From Zygnema circumcarinatum (Eukaryota > Streptophyta > Zygnematophyceae > Zygnematales > Zygnemataceae): a DNA stretch of 64,000 bases. The translations under genes were made by a program, and so were the position numbers. Each line of letters begins with the position of its first letter. Within the stretch, counting starts at the first letter, position 1. The notes below the pieces were generated by a model. The model was not told the origin of the DNA. It did no database searches and saw only the letters and a program-made list of their open reading frames with translations. Of the stretch, positions 1 to 17,315 are shown piece after piece. The DNA is taken from positions 1,982,745-2,046,744 of the forward strand of contig CM074816.1 of NCBI GenBank assembly GCA_037447605.1, in the 5' to 3' direction.

Positions 1-1882
1 CCCCGCCAATGAGGAAAAACGGTGGCGCGCGCGGTGCAGCGACAGCCAATCAGCGACGTCTCGCACACGTGCGGTAGAACGCGGAGTCGCCTGTTGGGCT
101 CCGCGGGGCAGCCCCTGCCTGCCGGCCTGCCTGCGGCGAGGCCATGGCCATGGCATGGTCCTTTGGGACCAGTTCCTCGTGGTTCTTCCCCATGCTGGTT
201 TTATCCATGCACATTTGATGGCCTCGCCATCGTGAGATCAATGCCACATCCATGTACATTCTCATGGCCATGGCCATGGCCATGGCTGGGCGGAGGGGCG
301 GGCGCTGGAGAACGCGCTCGCGCCGCTGCGGGACAGACAGCTGGCTAGCTGCCGCAAGGGAAGGGGAGGGAGGGGGGGGGGCGGCCATGGCCGGCCCGCC
401 CCGCCCTTCACTCGGTGAAAGGGCAGGCGGCACCAGAAAGGCGCAGTCGCCCCCGGGTCTTGGAGGTCGCAGCTCGCTCTGAAGGGCTTTAGAATGTAAG
501 GGGACGCGCCCAGCGCACGCACGTGCCGACATGGCCTCCGCGCAGAGTCGTGGGAGTCTGCAGACCTGCCTGTCCATTAATGGTTCATGCCCGCCTTGAA
601 CTTTCCCTATGGCGCTTTGCAGGGGACGATAATCGGCTTTTCGTGAACTGTTAAGATAACCTACGGCATGTCAGAACGTTTTATGTAATTGGGAAAACGC
701 CTTCACGTGTATGGCCCGCCTTTGCATTAGCGGTAACTCGAGTATAGGATTCCATCGCCTTTGCAGAAACAGGGACAAGGTGAAAGTAGGAATCGGGAAA
801 GCCAGTCAAAACAGTGCCAAGATTCACACACAACAAGTAGTGGCAGTGGCCTGGTTTAGTTTTCTTGATGGTTTTTAGGGTTTTTAGGGCTACCCATGGA
901 AGCATGGAAGTCGGCTCTGCGGGCTTTATGGCTGCGGCATGCAATCACACTTTACGATGAGACGCCGGCACTCACTGCCGAAAGAAGCCGAGTTCTGTTA
1001 GGGAAGGTCTGAACCCTTTTGCCCAATACTGGCGGTCACATTCCCTTCTGCACCGCTAAGCGCAACTATACATGAAGGAAGGTACCTGATTGCAAAAAAG
1101 TTTACTCTACCGGCCCACTAGCATACTATGTGAAAGATGATGATGCTGCGGGTTGTACGGACTGTTGTACGAAAACCATACGGATGGTTGTACGGACAGG
1201 TGTACGGATACTGTACGGAATATGTACGGGCGAAAGAGAGACTGCGCGTGTGAGAGAGTTCAGGAAGGTCTGTGCAGGAAGAGAAGTGTCAGGCGGAGGA
1301 GAAGCGTCTGGCGAAGCGTCGCAAATGTATGGTGCTCAGGAAGGAGGATTCAGAAAGGAGAATTCTGGAAGCTTAGACATTGGGTAGAAAAGAAGCGCTG
1401 CGCAGATGTAGAAGACAGTGAAGAGAGAACAGGAAGAGAGAAGAGAGGATGAAGTGATCTGTAATGAGGCCTCATATGAAATAAAGAAGTGTTTATGAGT
1501 TGTGTGTTGATTTTGTGAGAACATGTGTTTTGTATGTCAAGCTTGAATGTGTTCTCTTCTGTCACATACTAACCTCCAGCGCATGTACAGCTGCCGTCCA
1601 GTAATACACGAAGCAACCTGCCTTTCCTATCTCCCAGCTTGCTGAATGCACTATCCTTAAAGAATTGAGAGATAAACTTAAAGAATTACACTCTCCTGCC
1701 ACTAACGCACAACACGCTATCTGGCCGTTCAAGAGAAACGACTTGAATTAAGCGTCCCTATGGACCATCCTAACATGCGACTCCTTCAATCTACTAAAGT
1801 CACGGCTGTTCTAACGAGTGGCAGACCTCCCAATTCTTGCTAGTTAATCCGGCAGACTGTTCCGAGAAGACTACTTACTTTC
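1..1882. other. Left-edge region without a supported gene
   Basis: No open reading frame here resembles a known family or is joined by convincing splice sites. Positions 1-100 look promoter-like: two CCAAT motifs (near 6 and 46) and a CACGTG (near 65). CATGGC-type hexamer runs lie at about 140-155 and 262-290. A tandem pair of TTTTTAGGG units occurs at about 868-887; it is too short to call telomeric. A GTACGG motif array lies at about 1155-1234. The part next to 1883 is probably the 3' flank of the carboxylesterase read from the minus strand. Confidence 0.5.
1155..1234. repeat. Array of spaced GTACGG motifs
   Basis: Seven GTACGG, GTACG or TACGG motifs occur within about 80 bases, separated by 5-10 unrelated bases. 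They are all in the same orientation, so this is a motif array rather than a simple tandem repeat. The complementary motif CCGTAC is arrayed in the same spaced manner inside the hAT-type element at 39.55-39.67 kb. The function is unknown; protein-binding sites or a remnant of a related element are both possible. Confidence 0.5.
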
Positions 1883-6283
<4,401 letters not shown>

Positions 6284-7132
6284 GGCGGCGGGAGCTGCTC
6301 CTCGCTCGCTCTCTCTCTCTCTGGGAACGGACGAAGGCGGCCGCGAGGGAGAGAAGGCGAGAGAGAAGGGGGGGAGGGGAGGGAGAAGCCACGTGGTGGT
6401 GGCGACTGGCGAGCGCTCTGATTGGCGGAGGAAGGACGTGGAGGTACGCGTGTCGGTGCGATAATGGCGACGTTCGACACGTGGCAATATATTATTGGAC
6501 CGTATTGAGCAGTAGCGACCAAAAAGTACGGAACCCCGCGACGTGGCGACAAAATGTCGGCGACCGGGCGTCGCTGAGCGGAGGCGCGCACGGAGCGGGC
6601 CGTACGACCGTACGGCCGCACGAGGCGCAAGTGGGCGGGCGACGTCGGCCAGTCGCGCGGCGCCGCGCCCGGGAGATGCGGAAGGGCCGCCACGTCGCCC
6701 GGCGGCCGGATAAACGGCCCCGGCGGCCGCCACTATTGCACTCAGCCCCCGCTCGGCCCTCTCGCTCTCACTCTCTCCCTCTCTCCCTCTCCCTCCTTCT
6801 CTTCCTGCTCGTTGGTTGCCTCTCTTGAAGCCGTTAAGCTTTCTCTTTCGGATTCTTTGTGCTGCGCAACGCCGCTCAGCAGTGGTGGTCGTGCCCGTCG
6901 GTGCCATCTGCACAAGGTAAAAGGCACAACCAAAGGTTCAAGCTGAGCCCCAAGTGCAGGACAGAGTGGAACACTTGAGAATTTTCAGTTTCCTACGCTA
7001 AAGCTAGCTACGTGAGAAGAGGCAGAACTGAGAACTGCAGCATCTGCAGAGCAGTGCAGGTCCCTGACCTCGCCGCCCCCCCTGGCGCACATGCATGGTG
7101 TGCAGGCCCGAGGCACAGGTACAGGCACAGCC
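6284..7132. promoter_or_regulatory. Shared divergent promoter of CES-A and the LPR1-like gene
   Basis: This 849-base gap separates two divergently oriented start codons. It contains CACGTG cores at about 6391 and 6478, several ACGTGGC-like sites between 6440 and 6700, and the palindrome GGCCGTACGACCGTACGGCC at 6598-6617 (9-base arms, 2-base spacer). A pyrimidine tract lies at 6770-6800. No separate gene is visible. Which motif drives which gene cannot be told from sequence. Confidence 0.6.
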
Positions 7133-10100
7133 ATGGCCATGGCCACGGCCCTGCGCCCCGCCCTCCCCCTCCTCCTCCTCCTCCTCGTGGCGGCCTCGGC
7201 CTCCGCCGCCCGCCCGGTGGGGGACGCCGACGCTGCGCAGGCCAAGCGTCGCCTCGCGGAGGCGGACACCGCCGCAGGTGCGCCTATCCCTACTACTCCC
7301 ACGTCTCTCTTTCTGACTCCCTCTCCATCTCTCTCTCCCTATTCTCTCCCAAGCAGACAAATAAACTCCACGTCTTTTTTCAACCCCAGTGCCTATGTTT
7401 CCATGTTTTTCTACCTTCGCTTCTCCATTTTTTTCCTCACCTGCTGATGCTCCTCCGCTCTTTATATGTTTGCTCCTCTCATCTCTCATACGATCTCCCT
7501 CTATAGCATTGTGAAACAGTTTACTGCCAGGCAGAGTGTGGCAAAAGCGGCATCGCTGGCAACCCAGACTGAGCTGCGGAGTGCTGCCTCGTGTGCAGGT
7601 GACAAGTTCAAGGGCATCCCGGAGGACTTGGAGTGCATGAGCGAGTTTCCGACCATGTGCAAGTTCGTGGACGAGATGCCCGTGCCCGCGGAGATTGATG
7701 TCTCTACGGGGGTTATGCTCACGCTTGGCGCTTACAACATTGAAAATGTACATCCTCCTTGCCTCTTTTCCTCCAGTCTAGCAAGTGAGAGTCCTCGCTT
7801 CCAGGTGCAGACTTTGAATGAAAAAAAAAGTTCATTAGCGAAGAGGCTGCTACATCGACGAAGGAGCTGTTGCGTGTGTGAGTGCAGACGACCATGTGCC
7901 GCCAAGAACAGATGGCCATATGCCATCTATTCGTCGGCCATTGCTCGATGCTTGAACCTTTCGTCACTGAGAACGGACGGAAGAGTCGCAATCTTAGCTG
8001 AAATCAGATCATGTCTCAGATGCTGGCATGGTTTACCGTATAGGAGCTCGGAAATATCACTGCCCCCGCACTTATTTCCGCGTGCCCTCCCTCCCTCCCT
8101 CCCTCCCTCCTCCCTCCTTCCCTCACTACGGGCATTATGTGGAGCAGGTGCTGCACCGCGATCTGCTGCCGGCGAAGATGTACGGCTACGGCCCTTCAAA
8201 AGAGTCCGCTTCCTCTCCCGGGCCCACCCTGGTGGCCCGCCGCCATGTTCAAGCACACGTGAAGTGGGAGAACTACTTGGTGGATACGGACTACACCTAC
8301 CCCGACGAGATTGCCAGTCTTGTCACACCAGGCAGCATTCCCATCTGTGAGTTCATATCCTGGGACGAGCTTTCCTTGTCAAGCGTTTGGAGCCATGGCT
8401 TTTTCGTTGAGAACTCGCATGGTTGACCTTCAATGGGAGGAAAAAAAAAAAATCCGGTCGTGAAGTGGGTGCAGCAAAACTGACACAAATGAAGCTCGTT
8501 CCTACAGCCTTGAAGCTCATACTGCGTTGCTTTTTTCTAACCTGCAGCCATGCACCTCCATGGCGGAGAGACCGAGCCTCAGTCTGACGGTCACGCCGAC
8601 GGGTGGTTCACGGTGACCGGCGAGACGGGCAGCAAGCACGTGTCGGATACGCACACATACCACAACTCGCAGCCGCCCGCCACGCTTTGGTATCACGACC
8701 ACACCGTCGCCATGACCGCACACAATGTCTACTTTGGTAAGCAGCACACTAAAGACCTTCTTGGCTGGGGGGTGTCTCTCTCGCCACTCAGCTCAGCTGG
8801 CCATTGGGCTTGGGCTGGAAGTGCAACGAATGAGGGAGAGTGTCGGACTGCTCATTCTTTGCTCCGCTTAACTACGGGAGGGAGGGGGGGTCTCGGAACA
8901 GGATTGGCGGGCTTCTACCTCGTGCAAGACCCTGATGGTGATGAGTATGGATTCACTCTTCCCGCCAAGGAGTTCGACATTCCGCTGGTCATTCAAAACA
9001 AGCAGGTCGAGGGAGACGGCTCGCTGCATTCTTCCGAGCACGTGGAGACCGTGGAAGTCGTGACTACCGGGTTGATGCTTGTGAATGGAAAGGTGCTTCC
9101 TTCCAGCTCAGCGAATGATTGACCCTCTGGTTCCCTTCGAGAGAAACAGCGTAACCTCCAAACCTAAATGTGTGAACCCAACTGACGCTATGTTAGCTGT
9201 GTTGCTCTTCCAGTCATGGCCTTACTTGAACGTCGAGCGGACCATGTATCGTTTCCGCATCCTCAACGGAGCTAACCTTCTTCTCCTCAACATCAGCTTC
9301 CTTGCTGTCAACTCAACCTCCAAGGCACAGGCCGGAAAGGGCCTCAATTTCACGATCCCTGAGGGTACCTATCTTGAATACCAGCAAATTGCATCTGATG
9401 GCGGGTATCTCAATCAGCCTGTGCCGATGAATAAGGTCCTGATGGGACCTGCAGAGCGTGTCGAAATCCTTGTGGATTTCTCCGGTCTCGAACAGACCAC
9501 TGAACCAACAGAGATTTTCCTTATCAATTCTGGTGATATTGCGACATCTGATAGCGGGATTCCCCAGGATTCGAACATGGGTGTGTTGGCGAAGTTCATC
9601 ATAAACCCTAAGTCTAAAAGTATCCCCCCCCCGGCGATTCCGAAGCGTCTCGGGAACGTCCCCAAGCCGTCCGTGGCGAGCGCCGTACGGACGCGGTGGC
9701 TGACGCTGACGGAGATGGCGGGCGAGGACGACCGCATCCATCTGCTCGGCATGCACCGATGGACGGACGAACCCACGGAGGTTTTGCGCGAGGTAGGGCA
9801 GCTTTGACACTTGCTGCTGCCCTTCCACTGCGGTATCTTGTCGAATTTTCCGTGGTCCCTGGTTTAGTGTGAACTCCCTTCTTCTCCCTTCCTGTTTTAA
9901 GGATCTTTTACAGCCGTCGCGAAGAGACTCGGCGCTGAAACAGAGTGCTCGGTTGCTGCGTGCAGGGGAGCACGGAGGTGTGGGCGCTTGTGAACCTCAC
10001 GCCGCAGACGCACACGATTCACATCCATGTCACCAAATTTCAGCTCATCAGCCGTCAGGCCTTCGACATTGACGCATATGTCGCAAAGAACTGCTCTTTC

Positions 10101-10675
10101 CTGGACCCTATCACTAAAGGCTCCTGCTTCAACGAGACGCTAGCCATGCCACAACCCGGCAGTGAGGAGGGATGGAAGGACACCATTCTCGTGCAAGGCT
10201 ATGAGGTCACCATGATCATCTTGAGCGCCATGACGCAGGTGGGACGCCTTCGCCAGCAGATAGGCGCTTTTCATCATTATATCGATCTTGACAGAATCAT
10301 AATAATCTCATAACTAAAACGCCAATAGCATAATTGCTCATACATTCGACGCAATGAGTTCCGTTTCCCTTTCAATCTTTCCAACCTCACACCATGTTTG
10401 CCTGCCAATGCCCTTTGCTCCGCTAACGGCTGGATTGTTTCGTTTCGGATCGGCAACGCTAATCTTTTTTCGTGCCATGTCGCGTGCAGGACGGGCAGCG
10501 TTTCCCCTTCGACCCCTCAGCCTTCCCGGGCTACGTGTGGCACTGCCACATGACGGAGCATGAAGACTACGAGATGATGCGTCCGCTTATCATTTTGCCG
10601 CCGGTGCAGGAGACAACCGCCGACTCGCTTCTCGAGAACAATGACTACCCTTCGCTGGACCTTGTGGAGGACTAA
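7133..10675 (+). CDS. LPR1-like multicopper oxidase (putative ferroxidase), secreted
   Basis: Multicopper oxidase of the bacterial CotA/plant LPR1 type; LPR1 oxidises Fe(II) in the apoplast during phosphate sensing. Eight exons in phase: 7133-7277, 7599-7747, 8148-8346, 8548-8736, 8902-9092, 9214-9792, 9966-10238 and 10490-10675, about 636 residues. A Leu-rich signal peptide precedes the mature part. All four copper motifs are present: HLHGG (His167, His169), WYHDH (His214, His216), HTIHIHV (His500, His503, His505) and HCHMTEHEDYEM (His593, Cys594, His595, His599, Met604). The spacer GPTLVARR and the motif SDGHADGWFT are typical of LPR1 rather than of three-domain plant laccases. An in-frame ATG at 7091 is an alternative start; 7133 puts the signal peptide first. 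Ferroxidase activity is inferred from the subfamily. The acidic iron-binding residues need an alignment to confirm. Confidence 0.87.
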
Positions 10676-13055
10676 GCGTGATGCTGGGGGGAGCGTTCGC
10701 CGCCTGACAGGCAGGCTGTTGAGAATGGGCCGTTGCATCCACCTATACCACAGCAGCTGTAGTTGATGCTCATTCCAAGTTTTGCACCGCGGAATTGGGG
10801 CTGTCTGAGACACCACCGATGTGTGTTGATGTACACTACTGCAGAGGTCGTGTAGCAGAGAGCAGGTTTTTAGCGCGGTTGACCCGAACAGAAGTCTTGT
10901 TTTCGTGTAGAAGTGTACATTCTGCCAGTGACTCCCGTCTTTCGATGAGTAGGTTAGTGACAGGCTAGCATTGTATAGAGACTAAGTAGAAGATTTTAGC
11001 CAGGTAGGCTTCATGGCGTGCATAATTTTGACTCTAAGCGAATTATGCAATAACAACTTTGTCAACATTGATTTCTGAGATTCTTCTCTTCTCATTCCCG
11101 AATCTCTGCTCCATAAAATGAGCTGTATGGGTTTTTAGGGTTTTTCCCCTTCTCTGATCAGTGTCACTTCCTGCAACGCTTTTTAAGCCCTCGCTATGGA
11201 GCTCTTTTCTAAGCCGAAAATCGGATGAACGTTGCAGTTAGAACTGACCTGGGGCACCTTTTCATGCAAGCGAGCAGCAGGCTTAGGGGTTGCTTCGACT
11301 CTGCAGTACATGCAATCTCCCACCATGCCTGAATGTCCCCTTTCCACTCTCCCCCCTCTCTCTTCCCCCCCACTTACCTCCTCCCCTCTCGCCCTTTCCC
11401 TTCCTCTTGTTCCTCTTGTTCCTCTCGTTCCCCTTGTTCCCCCTCTCCCGTCTCCCCCCGTCTCTCGCTCTCATCTCCTCTGACCCTCCTCCATTCCCCC
11501 TCCGTTCCCGCTCTCTTGCAGTCTCTCACGTTGCCCTCCCTTCGTCCCCCCCTCCCTCTTCTCCCTCTCCCTCTCCCTCTCCCTCTTTGACTCCCACTCC
11601 CTCTCCCATCCGAAGGGCGCCTTCAGTTCCGTTCCATGAGCGCGGTCAGGACCGACCGTTCCGTCCACCCCTCCTCCGGAGGAGTCTTCCGGCCATTCGC
11701 GTGCCGTCACGCGCCGACCAATGATCCGCCAGCGTGCGACTGCCATGCTGGCGCTCATCCAATTTTACAACTTTGAAATATGTACGGACAAAGCTTGGCT
11801 TGCAATGATGTCCACGTGGCGAGCGCTGATTGGAGCTGCCATTTTCTTTTTGCAAAACGACGCGTCCTGCGTGGACCGGTGCGGACCGGTACGGACCGCA
11901 CTCATGGACCGCGGCCCTCTATAGAAACCGTGACTCGCGTTTTTCGCACGGTTGACTCCAACATTCCGAACCTGAGGTTCGGAAAAGCAATCATTAGGGG
12001 TTGAAAGACCCATTAACTTGAGCAATTGAACAATTAAATATTTTGGTGGTGGTACCAAAATTATTTTGGTAAAATATTAATATATTTTAATATTTTATAT
12101 TTTTGTTCAAAAAAAACCTATTCGTTTTCGGCGTTTAAAAAAACTGCTTTCGCTTTAGGTTTCTTCTTTTCTTTGGAACGACGATCCTTGTTCAGATTCA
12201 AATTCAAAACAAAACCAATTAAACATTGAACAATTAAAATTTCGATTGCGATTTGTTATAATCTTGTTGTTGATCGGTGGATGCAAAGTAAATCGAAATT
12301 GAACGCGACTGCGAGTTAAATGTTCAATGTTCAATTGGATTCGCATTGGATTTCGCATTGATCAAGGACTGATTTCTCAAAAAAAACCCAGTAACATAAA
12401 GCGGAAACTGCTTTTCTTTGGACTGCGGTTTTGAAAGTTTTTTTTTTGAAAAGCCAAAATCTTTAATTTTTGTATGTGTTCAACCTACCTGGTGGCAGGG
12501 TACTCGTTTTGGTCTCCAGCTGACGGAAGTTGACCTCCGGTCGGGTCACGGAGTCCGCGGGCGCGCGCGCGGCCGCGACCCGCGCGGGTCATGACGCCCC
12601 CCCCCCCGGGGACCCAATCGCGGCGCGCGCCCGCCCACACTTGCGCACACGCGCGCGTCGCCGCTATTGGGCCGCCGGGATGCCACGTGGCGCAGCGCAC
12701 CTACGTGGCCGCCGCGACAAGTAGCGCACCGACGCTCCGCGACAAGGGGCGAGCAGGCCACTCTGTAGGCGCGCGGCGGGAGAGGCGAGAGGGAGAGAGG
12801 GAGAGAGAGTGGGAGAGAGAGGGGGAGGGAGAGGGAGAAAGGGAGAGAGAGAGAGAGAGCGAGAGAGAGAGGAGTCTGACAGCAGAGTGCGGGAGGTAAG
12901 AGAGAGCAATGGCAGTCACTCGTCGCAAGGAGTCGCTGCCCAGGACGCGATCCGTTAAGAAGGGAAAGTCCACCGATGTCTCCTCGATGAGCTCGTCCCT
13001 TCTCTCCATCTTCCAGGCCCTCCTCACGCTCCCCTTCTTCCTGGCGTCCGCGGGG
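10676..13055. other. Intergenic region between the LPR1-like gene and CES-B
   Basis: The left part is the 3' flank of the oxidase. A C/T-rich tract fills about 11330-11600. Promoter-like features follow: CACGTG at about 11814, repeated GGACCG units at 11873-11912 and a hairpin sequence CCGAACCTGAGGTTCGG near 11963. An AT-rich island is listed separately. CACGTG at about 12683, ACGTGGC at 12703 and a GAGAGG tract at 12780-12880 lie directly upstream of CES-B. The carboxylesterase reading frame is open back to an ATG at 12909, so part of 12909-13055 may be coding. Confidence 0.5.
12000..12480. other. AT-rich island with partly inverted ends
   Basis: About 480 bases are strongly AT-rich with many short homopolymers, in sharp contrast to the GC-rich sequence on both sides. 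The motif TTGAACAATTAAA occurs near 12022 and again, with one mismatch, near 12225. The left edge (TAGGGGTTGAA near 11995) and the reverse complement of the right edge (TAGGTTGAACA near 12490) are similar, as in a degenerate terminal inverted repeat. I find no matching target-site duplication and no transposase. It may be an eroded non-autonomous element or an AT-rich regulatory spacer. Confidence 0.3.
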
Positions 13056-16478
<3,423 letters not shown>

Positions 16479-17315
16479 AACAGAAAGACTCTTAGTTAGG
16501 ACGCACGCCAGAGAATCGCATTCTTTGTTAAAGTGACCTCAATTTAGTTGTAGAGCTGCTCGCTTTAGCGAAATTCCACCGCTTAGAGGGAGAGGGAGAG
16601 GGAGAGGGCCGCCGCGGCTCCACCCTAGAATCGTGTACATAGCTCGGTAGCAAATATCTCGATATCTCGGTATAGCTCGGTATTTTTGTCACTCTGGCTC
16701 CTCGCTGTGTCCTTTTATATGTACATTTGTTGGCGCCGCCGTCGCGAGATGAATGCAAGGACAGATTCAACATGGGGAGTGTCTTGCAGTCAAGGGAGGC
16801 GGACTCACGGAGGAGGCCATTTCGAAAGACATCTACTGCACAAACGGAGTAGTCTTTGAAAAAAAAGTCTATTTGCAAAACTCCCAAAACTGTTCCTTGT
16901 GCCTGAGATAGGGTCTACACTACAATTCTAAAACCGACTGCTATGGCAGGTCCATCCTAAGCCGCCAAAGAAACCGCCTCTTACGCTTTGGAAAAAAAGA
17001 ATGTGGCACTCTTCAGTTTGCCATATAAATTCCTACGAGCACTAACGTCGCCTGCTCTCTTCCTCGTTGCCATTACCCCTCCCTCACCTCTCACCTCTTT
17101 CACTTCCCCCTTTTTTCCTTGCCTCTCACCCTCCCTCTCCCTCCCTCTCCCTCTCCCTCCCTCTCCCTCTCCTCCCCCTCCCTCGCTATCTCTGGCCCCT
17201 CGTGGAGCTCCTCAGTTTCGGCTTGGACAAATCTAAAGCCACATCTCGGATAAATATGCGACATAAAATTTGCGTTTCCAAAAATATGAGGAAACACTGT
17301 AAATGCCTCCGCTGC
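16479..17315. other. Convergent 3' flanks of CES-B and the aminopeptidase
   Basis: The two genes face each other here, so this is probably two 3' untranslated regions. A GGGAGA microsatellite lies at about 16587-16607 and a CT-rich tract at 17085-17185. A stretch near 16723-16757 resembles sequences near 211 and 47904 (see findings). No gene is seen. Confidence 0.5.

Noticed and set aside
868-887. Telomere-like TTTTTAGGG units (also near 11132)
   Set aside because: Only two units at one site and one or two at the other, inside ordinary sequence; too few for an interstitial telomeric repeat.
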